DNA of 64,000 nucleotides from Roseibium polysiphoniae (GTDB lineage: Bacteria; Pseudomonadota; Alphaproteobacteria; Rhizobiales; Stappiaceae), in NCBI RefSeq assembly GCF_014842925.1, contig NZ_JACYXJ010000002.1:650697-714696 (forward strand), in the 5' to 3' direction. Shown here one piece after another: positions 27,026-37,079 of the stretch; positions within the stretch are counted from its first letter, which is position 1, and each line of letters starts with the position of its first letter. The notes under the pieces are model-generated. The model searched no databases, was not told the DNA's origin, and saw nothing but the letters and a program-made list of their open reading frames with translations. A program made the position numbers and the translations under genes.

Positions 27026-27637
27026 TTACTGAGCGTCGTTCTGAGCGTCGATCAGCTTTTGGCGTGCTTCATCGGCGCGGCGCTGCAGCTCGGACTGGAG
27101 CTCTTCTTGCTTCTTCTGCAGGTCAGCAACGTCCATTGGCTCGCCGTCGTAAACCTTGGTGAAGCCGATGAGCGTCAGCTCAAGCGGTATCGCCTTGGCC
27201 TGCTGGTTCAAGGTGGTGAGAACGAGCTTGCCGCCTTGCTTCATCGAGTTCACGAAGGACGCGTCGATTACGAGCTCGGAATAACAGGCGTTCGGGAAAC
27301 AGATGCCGTATTTGGCCTGGGTCTGCTTGCCGCTGTCGATCTGGACACGAAGGCCCGGCTGGATCAGCATGCCGGTCGGAACCGCGATAAGCAGCGTCTT
27401 GCGCGCTTCACCATCGATTTCACGGATAGCCACAGAACTCAGGAACTGGCCTGTGTTTGTCCGTAATTCCTGCGTGATCAGGCAGATTTCCTTGTTCACT
27501 TTGGGATCAACGTTACACACCTTGACCCAGGGGGATTCTTCCTCGGCAGTCTGCGCGGAGACCGTACCTACAGAAGAGGTCATTGCCAGCGCGGCAAAGG
27601 CGCAGCCGATCAATCCTCTTTTGAAAACATTTTTCAT
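27026..27637 (-). CDS. Invasion-associated locus B (IalB)-family periplasmic protein
   Basis: 203 residues from ATG 27637. A signal peptide (MKNVFKRGLIG then a hydrophobic stretch ending VSAQ) decides the start. The IalB domain is seen in SPWVKVCNVDPKVNKEICL, LSSVAIREIDGEARKTLLIA and GICFPNACYSELVIDASFVN, with four cysteines likely forming disulfides. A Gln/Glu-rich coiled tail (QKKQEELQSELQRRADEARQ) follows. Named after a Bartonella erythrocyte invasion locus, the family is widespread in free-living alphaproteobacteria; its role here is unknown. Confidence 0.9.
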   Translation of the reverse strand: MKNVFKRGLIGCAFAALAMTSSVGTVSAQTAEEESPWVKVCNVDPKVNKEICLITQELRTNTGQFLSSVAIREIDGEARKTLLIAVPTGMLIQPGLRVQIDSGKQTQAKYGICFPNACYSELVIDASFVNSMKQGGKLVLTTLNQQAKAIPLELTLIGFTKVYDGEPMDVADLQKKQEELQSELQRRADEARQKLIDAQNDAQ

Positions 27638-27898
27638 TCGAACTATCCTCAATCGTACGTCCGCAAATCTTACGCCGTTCTGCGGCATTCGCGCGGCAAC
27701 TTCAAGTGCCTCGCGCGCTGTTTAGCGTTCGGGGAACCCTTGCGAGACGAATACGGCAAGAGGGTGACCGATATGCAACGCCCGGCAAAATCAAGAGAAA
27801 CAGGAATATCTGGGGCTATTTAGCAGCGCATACATCGCAGTCTATTTACCATGTGGTAGCATTCGGTTGAGAATCAAAATCTGCTCAGAGCCTTAAAG

Positions 27899-29773
27899 AT
27901 GATTAAAGCCACCGATTTGTGCATGCAGCGACTTTGCCGATCTGCGGCGGTGGGCCTGGTATTCAGTCTTGCTTTCCTGTGCTTTCAGGTAGGCGCTGAC
28001 GCGAGCGATGAGACCGTTCCATCGGTCCACGCCATCTCCATGCACGGCGAACCAGCTCTGCCGCCGGATTTCGTCTCCCTGCCCTACGCCAACCCGGATG
28101 CCCCACAAGGCGGAACCCTGACACTGGGCGTCCAGGGAACCTTCGACAGCCTGAATTCCTTTATTGTTCAGGGCGGCTGGACCAGCGCACGCGGCATGAA
28201 AGAACGCCAATTCGGCAGCAATATCTTTGAAAGCCTGCTGATGCGCTCCTACGCGGAGCCCTTCACGCTCTATGCGCACCTTGCAGAAAGCGTGCGCATG
28301 CCGGACAGCCGGGAATGGATGGAGTTTACGTTGAACCCAAATGCGAAGTTCTCCGACGGATCGCCCGTGACCGTCGAGGATGTGGCGTTTTCCTTCGACA
28401 TCATCCGTGACAAGGGCCGCCCGCCCTATCGCAACTGGTACGCCAATATTGTCGCGAAGGAATTTCCAGCCGAGCGAACCATTCGACTGGTCTTTGAAAA
28501 TGGCGACAACAGAGAGTTGCCGCTGCTGATCGCGCTGGCGCCAATCCTGTCAAAGGCAAATACGGACGCTGAAAACTTCGACAAGTCTACGCTCAAAGCG
28601 CCAATCGGCACAGGGCCTTACGTCTTTTCCGAAATCGATCCGGGAAAGCGCGTCGTTTACAAGAAAAATCCTGATTATTGGGCCAAGGACCTCCCGGTCA
28701 AAGCCGGGTTCGACAATTTCGACGAGATCCGCATTGAGTACTTTCGCGACGAAACGACGTTGCAGGAGGCCTTCAAGAAGGGTCTCATTGATGTCCTTCA
28801 GTTCCGCGATCCTGTCCGCTGGAAGACAGGGTTTGATTTCCCCGCAGCCAAAGACGGGCGCGTGATTCAGGAAGAGATTACGCTTGGAACACCGGCCAAC
28901 ATGCAGGGAATTGCCTTCAACACCCGCCGTGCCGTGTTTTCGGACGTTCGTGTGCGCCGGGCGCTCGCGATGTTGTTTGATTTTGAGTGGGTCAACCGGA
29001 ACATCTACTACGGTCTTTACAAGAGGACCGGCGGCTATTGGGACAACTCCATACTGTCCTCACTCGGACGTCCGGCCGACGAGCGCGAACGTGCGTTGCT
29101 TGCCGACTATCCTGACGCTGTCATTCCGGAGGTGATGGAAGGGACGTGGCGTCCGGCGGAAGCCGACGGGTCCGGACGCGACCGCAAGGTTCTGCGTGCG
29201 GCGCTCGGAGAGTTCAAGAAAGCAGGTTTTGACCTCAAAGACGGCAAGCTGGTCGATACAGGCGGCGGTGAGGCGCTTGCATTTGAAATTCTCACCAAAA
29301 ACGAGGATGAGGAAAAGCTGGCGCTCGCTTACACGCGGACGCTGACGCTCCTCGGCATTGATGTGACGGTTCGCACTGTTGACCCATCCCAGTTCGAAGA
29401 TCGTCGGATCAAGCGCGATTTCGATATGGTCTTCAACACCTGGTACGCCTCCCTTTCTCCCGGCGGCGAACAATACGGCCGCTGGTCTCAAGCCGCAGCT
29501 GAAGCCGAAGGCTCGTTCAACATCGTCGGCGCTCGCGAGCCCGTGATTGACGCATTGATTGACGCAATGGTCGGGGCCCGGAGCAAAGAGGATTTTGTTG
29601 CCGCCGTGCGCGCGTTCGACAGGGTGCTGATCTCGGGCGCCTATGCCGTACCACTGTATCACGTCCCCGACATCTGGATGGCTCACTGGGACACGGTCGT
29701 TCCTCCGCAGGAGCATTCCCTCTATGGCGATGAAGTTGACACCTGGTGGTCAGCTGAAGCCGATAGAAACTGA
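27899..29773 (+). CDS. YejA-like family 5 extracellular solute-binding protein (oligopeptide/muropeptide type)
   Basis: 624 residues with a signal peptide (hydrophobic stretch about residues 12-32). Family 5 SBP features are LPYANPDAPQGGTLTLGVQG, FSDGSPVTVEDVAFSFDIIR, APIGTGPYVFSEIDPGKRVV, KKNPDYWAKDLPV and VRRALAMLFDFEWVN. This pattern is closest to YejA-type proteins, which bind microcin C-like peptides or muropeptides. No yejBEF permease or ATPase genes follow, so it is an orphan receptor that must share a transporter or work otherwise. It is followed 18 bases later by an acyl-adenylating-like gene. Confidence 0.88.
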   Translation: MIKATDLCMQRLCRSAAVGLVFSLAFLCFQVGADASDETVPSVHAISMHGEPALPPDFVSLPYANPDAPQGGTLTLGVQGTFDSLNSFIVQGGWTSARGMKERQFGSNIFESLLMRSYAEPFTLYAHLAESVRMPDSREWMEFTLNPNAKFSDGSPVTVEDVAFSFDIIRDKGRPPYRNWYANIVAKEFPAERTIRLVFENGDNRELPLLIALAPILSKANTDAENFDKSTLKAPIGTGPYVFSEIDPGKRVVYKKNPDYWAKDLPVKAGFDNFDEIRIEYFRDETTLQEAFKKGLIDVLQFRDPVRWKTGFDFPAAKDGRVIQEEITLGTPANMQGIAFNTRRAVFSDVRVRRALAMLFDFEWVNRNIYYGLYKRTGGYWDNSILSSLGRPADERERALLADYPDAVIPEVMEGTWRPAEADGSGRDRKVLRAALGEFKKAGFDLKDGKLVDTGGGEALAFEILTKNEDEEKLALAYTRTLTLLGIDVTVRTVDPSQFEDRRIKRDFDMVFNTWYASLSPGGEQYGRWSQAAAEAEGSFNIVGAREPVIDALIDAMVGARSKEDFVAAVRAFDRVLISGAYAVPLYHVPDIWMAHWDTVVPPQEHSLYGDEVDTWWSAEADRN

Positions 29774-29791
29774 TCGGAAAAGCGAAGAACC

Positions 29792-31420
29792 ATGAGAGCA
29801 ATTTCCGAAACCCAGGCCGCGGACCACCACAAAGATGGCAGTTGGTCCGATGCGACTCTCGACAGCCTGTTCAAGTCTACGGCGTCGGCCCATCCGGACA
29901 GGCTCGCGATTGCCGATGCGCCTGACCGTGCAGACTGGACCGGCGGTGAACCGCGAAGTCTCAGCTATGCCGAGGCGGACAAGGAAATTGACCGGCTGGC
30001 TGCGTTCTACGGCGCGGTTGGTCTGACGGCCGATCATGTCATTGGCATACAGTCACCCAACACCGTCGATACGGTGATCGCGTTTTTGGCAGCCCTGCGC
30101 GCGGACCTGATTGTCTCTCCGCTGCCGCTTCACTGGCGCCAGAAGAATGTTCTTGAAGCTCTGAATTCTATCGGAGCGAAAGGCTTTATCGCCGCGGACC
30201 GCGTTGAAACCCGCATGGTCGGAGCCGACGCGCGCGATGTCGCGGCAGACCTGTTCTCCCTTCGCTTTGTCTTCGGGCTTGGCAAGGATGTTCCTGACGG
30301 TCTGATTGAGCTGGGCCCTATGCTCGCCGAAATGGGCGATGGTCTGACATTCACAGAGAGCGACAGAAGCGAGGCCGCCGATCACACGGCGACTGTCTCC
30401 TGGAGCCGCAGTGGCGGAGAAACAGTTCCGGTCACCCGTTGCCACAATCACTGGATTTCGGCAGCCAAGCTCGCTTTGGCCGAAACCGAGCTCGGCGATG
30501 GTGCCAAGCTGCTCGTGCCTTATTCCCTCAGTGGACTAACCGGGCTCGGTGGCGGACTGGTGCCCTGGCTCCTTTGTGGCGGCAGTTTGCATCTGCATCA
30601 CCCGACCTCTTTGGTGCGCCTTGCCAAACACGCGAATGAGGTGGACGCCGACTATGTGCTGACTCCGGGGCCATTGGCGCAAATGCTCGACAAGGGTGTC
30701 GCCAACAAGAGCGCGACAATCGCTGCGGCCTGGAACATTGCGGCACCGCCGCCGTCGGCCTTCGAGCCCATGCACCCGATGGTGGATCTGCACATCGCCG
30801 ATGAGTTTGCACTCGTTGCGCGAAAGCGCAGTCACGCAACCAGCGTTGAGGCTGTTCCGTTGGGAAAGCAGACCGGGTCGAACGGGCGTGAGAGCGGGCC
30901 AGCCCTTCTGGACATTGCCATCGACACTTCGGCAGACGGCGAAACGCCAAAGCTGTTGGTCAAGGGACCGGCGGTTCCGGGTGCTGAGTGGCGGAACCTT
31001 GCCGACAACAAATGCCTTTCCTGGACAAAAGAGGGATATCTTGAGACCGGCATCCTGGTGGAACCGGTTGATGGTGGTCTGGCAGGCTTCGGCATTCCGG
31101 GCGCATACGCGCCAGGCGCCGGACAACTTGATGCGATTGACGCCCTCTATATGACCTACCCCGGGCTCCAGGAAGCTGCCGCCTTTCTTGTCGAAGACGA
31201 CATTATCGGTGCGCGGCTTTATGCGGCTCTGGTTCCTTCGCCTGGAAATGTGCCTGACGCCAAGGCGTTCTTTGCATTCCTAGACGCCGCTGGTGTCGAC
31301 CTTGCGCAGATCCCATTCCGTGTTCTCATTCTTCAGTCGTTGCCAAGAGACCAGAACGGCGAGGTTGACAGGAGGCGCTTGACCCTGCGCACCCAGCGGT
31401 TGGCGGCGCAAGTTGCGTGA
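29792..31420 (+). CDS. AMP-dependent synthetase-like protein with degraded catalytic motifs
   Basis: 542 residues with the overall shape of the acyl-CoA synthetase/adenylation family: an N-terminal segment (FKSTASAHPDRLAIADAP, SLSYAEADKEIDRLAAFYG, VIGIQSPNTVDTVIAFLAAL) and a C-terminal segment ending QIPFRVLILQSLPRDQNGE. The phosphate-binding P-loop (normally TSGTTGxPKG) reads WSRSGGETVPV, the YRTGD-type hinge motif is not seen, and the catalytic A10 lysine is Glu524 (NGEVDRR for NGKVDRR). By family knowledge this should abolish adenylate formation, so it is probably a pseudoenzyme or acyl/peptide binder. It lies in an apparent operon with the YejA-like gene (18-base gap) and the PleD-like gene (30-base gap). 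Confidence 0.8.
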   Translation: MRAISETQAADHHKDGSWSDATLDSLFKSTASAHPDRLAIADAPDRADWTGGEPRSLSYAEADKEIDRLAAFYGAVGLTADHVIGIQSPNTVDTVIAFLAALRADLIVSPLPLHWRQKNVLEALNSIGAKGFIAADRVETRMVGADARDVAADLFSLRFVFGLGKDVPDGLIELGPMLAEMGDGLTFTESDRSEAADHTATVSWSRSGGETVPVTRCHNHWISAAKLALAETELGDGAKLLVPYSLSGLTGLGGGLVPWLLCGGSLHLHHPTSLVRLAKHANEVDADYVLTPGPLAQMLDKGVANKSATIAAAWNIAAPPPSAFEPMHPMVDLHIADEFALVARKRSHATSVEAVPLGKQTGSNGRESGPALLDIAIDTSADGETPKLLVKGPAVPGAEWRNLADNKCLSWTKEGYLETGILVEPVDGGLAGFGIPGAYAPGAGQLDAIDALYMTYPGLQEAAAFLVEDDIIGARLYAALVPSPGNVPDAKAFFAFLDAAGVDLAQIPFRVLILQSLPRDQNGEVDRRRLTLRTQRLAAQVA

Positions 31421-31450
31421 TCTCAATCGACAGTTTGGTATTTTGGCGTA

Positions 31451-32635
31451 ATGGACACTGAAACTTCCCTGCTTTGGCATGGGCCGACCTGGTTCGCAGG
31501 GCGTCGTCTTCCAGGATCTGCGGGACCTATTCCCGGACTGACGTCCGACATCGACCTGATCACGACATGGCGCACTGAAGCTTTGCTGCCAGACATGCTT
31601 CCCTCGGTAATTCTTCTGGATACCGAGGCGCTTGATCGGCTTGACAAGCGCGCCGATTTCACCGCGTGGCTGGCAGTCGCCATTGAAGAACTTCGCACTG
31701 ACGTTCCGATCCTTCTGCTTTGCAAGGCTGGCGACGATTTGTCAGGCCTTGTGCGTCCAACCGCCATCGTTGATCGCGAAATTCCGGACGATACCTTGTT
31801 TGCGACAGCTTGCGACCTCCAGCGTTCGTTGATGCGCTCAGAAGAAGCGCGGATCAGACGCATGAGTTTCGGGCGTGTCCCCGGTTACGGCTCAGCACCT
31901 CATCACAAGGGCACCAGTGGGCTCCTGATTGTTGGTATGGGTGGCCGCCTCCTGCAGGTGCAGCAGGCAAGTCAGCGTAACGTCGAGATCGTGGGTGCCT
32001 TCGACCAGCAAATGGGCGAGGACTATCTGGCGCAGCGCGCCTTTGACGCAGTGATCCTCGATGACACCTTTGACGAGAATCTCGAGAATCTGCGGCGCAT
32101 TCGCATGGATGCGCGGTTTGCGGCACTTCCTGTTCTTGCTGTCGCGGAGCAAGCGTCGGACATCCCGACGCTGTTCCGCGCGGGCGCAAGCGATGTGCTC
32201 CGCTTGCCACTGCAAGAAACGAACCTCTCGATACGGCTATCGACGGCCATACGGTTTGGCAAACGGCGCCGGCTTGCAGACAAGGTCTTGGCTGAAAGCC
32301 ACAAGTGGCTGAGGGAACAACTGAACACCGGTGGCGTCCCGCAGGTCTTTTATGCCCGCTACAGCGAAAGGGCCGGTGCGGCGCTCGCCAAGCGCGGCCT
32401 GGAAATCTGGGAAATGAAGCTTCTTCCCGAGAATTTCAGCACACCAGATGACGCAACGCTTCTCGCGCCCGATCTCTACGGAACGGTTCTTTCGATCGCG
32501 GACGCCACGAGCCGTGAAGAGGACCTGGTTTGTTTCGTCCATGATGTTGGCCCGATTGCCGTTCTCAAGAGCGAGCGGGGAAAGGCCCGTTTACAGGCTC
32601 GCATTAACGCAATTCTCGGTCATACACGTCTGTGA
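31451..32635 (+). CDS. PleD-like protein with degenerate receiver domains and a degenerate GGDEF-like tail
   Basis: 394 residues without a signal peptide. Two receiver-like folds appear in tandem, roughly residues 10-135 and 155-275. In the second, FDAVILDDTFDENLENLRRI resembles the phospho-acceptor loop, and ALPVLAVAEQ and FRAGASDVLRLPLQETNLSI match beta4 to beta5, with the invariant Lys changed (RLPL). The C-terminal 110 residues sit where PleD has its diguanylate cyclase domain, but no GGDEF or RxxD is present. It may sense or scaffold without making c-di-GMP. It is third in the YejA-like operon. Assignment is by domain shape only. Confidence 0.65.
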   Translation: MDTETSLLWHGPTWFAGRRLPGSAGPIPGLTSDIDLITTWRTEALLPDMLPSVILLDTEALDRLDKRADFTAWLAVAIEELRTDVPILLLCKAGDDLSGLVRPTAIVDREIPDDTLFATACDLQRSLMRSEEARIRRMSFGRVPGYGSAPHHKGTSGLLIVGMGGRLLQVQQASQRNVEIVGAFDQQMGEDYLAQRAFDAVILDDTFDENLENLRRIRMDARFAALPVLAVAEQASDIPTLFRAGASDVLRLPLQETNLSIRLSTAIRFGKRRRLADKVLAESHKWLREQLNTGGVPQVFYARYSERAGAALAKRGLEIWEMKLLPENFSTPDDATLLAPDLYGTVLSIADATSREEDLVCFVHDVGPIAVLKSERGKARLQARINAILGHTRL

Positions 32636-32707
32636 TCGTCGCAAGACTGGAATGTCGCCAGCAAAATAACTAGTGTTGAAGCAACGCGGCGTTAAAAGGA
32701 AAGCAAT

Positions 32708-33379
32708 ATGACAAGTGAGACTCCGATCTCTGTAGACGTGGTGTCCGATGTCATGTGCCCATGGTGCTACATCGGCAAGCGCAGGCTCGAGAGTGCTCTC
32801 GCCCAGATTCCGGATGTGAACGTTGCAGTCCGCTGGCACCCCTATCAGCTGGACGCGACCTTGCCTAAAGAAGGCAAGGACCGCCAAGCTTATCTCACCG
32901 ACAAGTTCGGCGTCGAAAGAGCAAAGTCCTTCTACGAGACAATCCGCCAGGCGGGGCTGGAAGAAGGCATTCAATTTGCGTTCGACGACATCAAGCTCTC
33001 TCCCAATACACTGGACTGTCATCGGCTGATTCTTTGGTCCCGGGCCGATGATCTGCAAGATGAAGTCGTTGAGCGGCTTTTCGAGGTCTTCTTTCTGGAA
33101 GGCGGCGATCTGACCAAGTCGGAAACTCTGGTACAGGTGGCCGACGACGCCGGCATGCAGTCAGACCTGGTTGAGCAGCTGCTCGAAACCGACAGTGATC
33201 TGGAAAAAACCATACAACAGATCGCCCGTGCGCAAGAGCTTGGCGTAACCGGCGTGCCCTGTTTCATCATCGACGGACGGTTCGCGATTGCGGGTGCCGA
33301 AAAGTCCGAAACACTTGCCGCCGCAATTCGTCACGCAGAAGAAACGCGCACGAACGAACCGGAAGCTGCGGAAGGCTAA
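32708..33379 (+). CDS. DsbA-family oxidoreductase, FrnE-like
   Basis: 223 residues with no signal peptide, so cytoplasmic. The thioredoxin-fold CPWC active site is at 17-20 in SDVMCPWCYIGKRRLE, a helical insert follows, and the cis-Pro loop is GVTGVPCFIIDGRFAIAGA. This matches FrnE / 2-hydroxychromene-2-carboxylate isomerase-like DsbA proteins, which include thiol-disulfide exchangers linked with oxidative stress. It is the last gene of the four-gene forward group (72-base gap) and is followed by a strong terminator. Confidence 0.92.
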   Translation: MTSETPISVDVVSDVMCPWCYIGKRRLESALAQIPDVNVAVRWHPYQLDATLPKEGKDRQAYLTDKFGVERAKSFYETIRQAGLEEGIQFAFDDIKLSPNTLDCHRLILWSRADDLQDEVVERLFEVFFLEGGDLTKSETLVQVADDAGMQSDLVEQLLETDSDLEKTIQQIARAQELGVTGVPCFIIDGRFAIAGAEKSETLAAAIRHAEETRTNEPEAAEG

Positions 33380-33407
33380 GACATCAGACAATCTGCATTT
33401 TTAAAAG

Positions 33408-33440
33408 AAGCCCCGCGAAGTGCGCTTCGCGGGGCTTTTC
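33408..33440. terminator. Bidirectional intrinsic terminator between the FrnE-like gene and eno
   Basis: The stem AAGCCCCGCGAAG (33408-33420) pairs with CTTCGCGGGGCTT (33425-33437) around TGCG and is followed by TTTTC. On the minus strand it is followed by TTTTAAAAA. It separates the convergent forward group from the eno transcript. Confidence 0.92.
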
Positions 33441-33471
33441 ATTTTGTCAGCAACTCAATTGGCGCGTTCGC

Positions 33472-34749
<1,278 letters not shown>

Positions 34750-34880
34750 TCACTCCAGATGGTTGCCGCGGTACGGCAAGATTAGTTCGAAGAAATCGCG
34801 CCAGATTGGAGGTTGGCGCGACGACATTTGCCCGGCGTTTACCGGAAGAAGAAGCCGCATGCGACCAGCGGCTAGAATAT

Positions 34881-35726
34881 TCAGGCGCCAGATTTAGGCT
34901 TCACCACTGCGTCGATCGCCTTCAACTCGGACAAGAGTGCTCCGAGATCTTTCAAAGCAATCATGTTCGGGCCGTCCGACGAGATCGTATTGTCAGGATC
35001 TGGATGGGTCTCGATGAAGACGCCTCCAACCCCTACCGCAACGGCCGCACGAGCGAGATAGGCAACCATGCGCCGATCCCCGCCGCTGGAGCCGCCGAGA
35101 CCGCCTGGTTGCTGGACCGAATGCGTTGCGTCGAAGACGACTGGTGCACCCGTTTCGGCCATGATCGGCAGTGACCGCATGTCCGAAACCAGGGTATTAT
35201 AGCCAAAACTGGCGCCACGCTCCGTCAGAAGGACATTCGGGTTACCGCTTTCAACAATCTTCGCTAGAACGTTTTTCATGTCCCATGGGGCAAGAAACTG
35301 CCCCTTTTTGACATTGATGATCGCGCCGGTCTTGGCCGCAGCGACAAGCAGGTCTGTTTGACGGCAGAGAAAGGCAGGTATCTGCAGGACATCTACCACT
35401 TCCGCGACCGTTCCGCATTGATCGGCCGAGTGGATATCAGTGATCGTGGGCAGACCGTAAGTTTCCTTGATCTCGGCAAAGACCGGAAGCGCATCCTTGA
35501 GGCCCACGCCTCTGGATGCAGACAGTGATGTCCGGTTGGCCTTGTCGAAAGAGGATTTATAGACGACGGAAATGCCGAGGTTCCCGGCTATTTCCTTAAC
35601 GGCCGCAGCACATTCAAGTGCATGCGCCCGGCTTTCCATCTGGCACGGCCCGGCGATCAGGCTGAATGGCGCGTGGTTATCGAAAACAACGGGCCCGACA
35701 TGAACGGACGTATTCGCCTGAGACAT
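34881..35726 (-). CDS. kdsA: 2-dehydro-3-deoxyphosphooctonate aldolase (Kdo-8-phosphate synthase)
   Basis: 281 residues. It condenses phosphoenolpyruvate with arabinose 5-phosphate to Kdo-8-P for lipopolysaccharide inner core. Signatures are [79 protein letters not shown] and [24 protein letters not shown] follows the Cys typical of metal-dependent variants (GPCQ), though I did not test this. It lies upstream of eno, whose product phosphoenolpyruvate is its substrate. Confidence 0.97.
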   Translation of the reverse strand: MSQANTSVHVGPVVFDNHAPFSLIAGPCQMESRAHALECAAAVKEIAGNLGISVVYKSSFDKANRTSLSASRGVGLKDALPVFAEIKETYGLPTITDIHSADQCGTVAEVVDVLQIPAFLCRQTDLLVAAAKTGAIINVKKGQFLAPWDMKNVLAKIVESGNPNVLLTERGASFGYNTLVSDMRSLPIMAETGAPVVFDATHSVQQPGGLGGSSGGDRRMVAYLARAAVAVGVGGVFIETHPDPDNTISSDGPNMIALKDLGALLSELKAIDAVVKPKSGA

Positions 35727-36039
35727 TGAGTTTCCTCGTCATCGGCTACCATCTTGATGGGCAGCGCATCATATTTGCCCGTTGCATACCCGGTCTTTGC
35801 CCCCCTCGCAACACGGCAGGCGTGTTTACTGGCGGAGTGTGCGGGTTTCATCGTGGCAATTGATTTTATATACTGATGCGCGCCGAAACTGACGCCAATC
35901 ACATCATGAGATTGTCATTTCTATTTCACAGACCGGAACCTATAGAATGCTTAGACGTTTCAGCTTTGAGCTACGCTGAGCTTCTCCATATATCTGGCTG
36001 CTCGAAATTTATTGATCAGGATCACAGGAAAAACAAAAA
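35727..36039. other. Divergent intergenic region between kdsA and galU
   Basis: 313 bases with no supported gene. The AT-rich second half should hold promoters for galU to the right, and the part next to 35727 those for kdsA. No operator or RNA element is recognised. A purine-rich AGGATCACAGGAAAA segment directly precedes the galU ATG and includes its ribosome-binding site. Confidence 0.5.
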
Positions 36040-36933
36040 ATGAGCAAACCGATCCGCAAAGCCGTTCTCCCCGTTGCCGGCCTTGGCACACGTTTCCTTC
36101 CGGCCACCAAGGCCGTGCCAAAAGAAATGCTGACCATCGTCGATCGTCCAATCATTCAATACGTGGTCGATGAAGCGCGGGCCGCGGGCATTGAGCATAT
36201 TGTTTTTGTAACAGGCCGGAACAAGACCGTTATTGCCGATCATTTCGACCGGGCTTACGAGCTGGAAGAAACATTGAAGCGGCGCGATAAGGCCGAGGCT
36301 CTGAAGCTTCTTGAGACACTCCGTCCAGATGCCGGATCGACCAGCTTCACACGCCAGCAGGAACCGCTGGGCCTTGGCCATGCCATCTGGTGCGCGCGGG
36401 ATATCATCGGGCCGGAGCCATTTGCGATCCTGCTTCCCGACATGATCATGAAATCCGATCCCGGCTGCCTCAAGCAAATGGTGGATGTTTATAATCAGAG
36501 CGGCGGCAATGTGATCTCGGTGGAGGCCGTGCCGGAGGATCAGACGCATAAATACGGAATTGTTCAGGTTGAGGGGGACATGAACGCCGCCACCTTCGGG
36601 ATCACTGGAATGGTGGAAAAGCCCGCGCCTGGCACAGCACCTTCCAACCTTTACATCAATGGCCGCTATATTCTTCAGCCAGAAATCTTTGACCTGCTTG
36701 CGACACAGGACAAGGGTGCAGGCGGCGAGATCCAGCTTACCGATGCGATGCTGAGCCTGATGAGCCAGCAGAGCTTTACTGGCCTGCGCTTCACCGGCAA
36801 GACCTACGACTGCGGTTCCAAAGCCGGCTTCCTAAGCGCAAACATCTCCTACGCACTGGAAGATCCGGCACTTGCCGCTGAACTTCTTCCGTTGCTGCAA
36901 GAGTTGGTGGAGCTGCCAGCAGCAGCCGAGTAG
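36040..36933 (+). CDS. galU: UTP-glucose-1-phosphate uridylyltransferase
   Basis: 297 residues. It makes UDP-glucose, a precursor for exopolysaccharide, cyclic glucan and LPS. The nucleotidyltransferase motif is [20 protein letters not shown] followed by [19 protein letters not shown]. Further family stretches are [37 protein letters not shown] and [15 protein letters not shown]. It ends before a strong terminator, so it is transcribed separately from the nucleotide-sugar dehydrogenase downstream although both act on UDP-sugars. Confidence 0.97.
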   Translation: MSKPIRKAVLPVAGLGTRFLPATKAVPKEMLTIVDRPIIQYVVDEARAAGIEHIVFVTGRNKTVIADHFDRAYELEETLKRRDKAEALKLLETLRPDAGSTSFTRQQEPLGLGHAIWCARDIIGPEPFAILLPDMIMKSDPGCLKQMVDVYNQSGGNVISVEAVPEDQTHKYGIVQVEGDMNAATFGITGMVEKPAPGTAPSNLYINGRYILQPEIFDLLATQDKGAGGEIQLTDAMLSLMSQQSFTGLRFTGKTYDCGSKAGFLSANISYALEDPALAAELLPLLQELVELPAAAE

Positions 36934-36985
36934 CAAACCCTGATAGCGGCAGCTTGCAAAAGGCGGCCTTTTGAGATTAGGACAG

Positions 36986-37022
36986 GACCGGTTTGTTCTT
37001 GCGGAACGATCCGGTCTTTTTT
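36986..37022 (+). terminator. Intrinsic terminator after galU
   Basis: GACCGG (36986-36991) pairs with CCGGTC (37011-37016), extended by an inner GTTC/GAAC stem, and is followed by TTTTTT. It lies 53 bases past the galU stop and 58 bases before the next ATG, which supports the late start at 37080 for the following gene. Confidence 0.88.
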
Positions 37023-37079
37023 CTGTTTCTAAACCGGGAGACTGCTTCCTGGCTCATTTTCGCGCACGAAGGTACCCTG

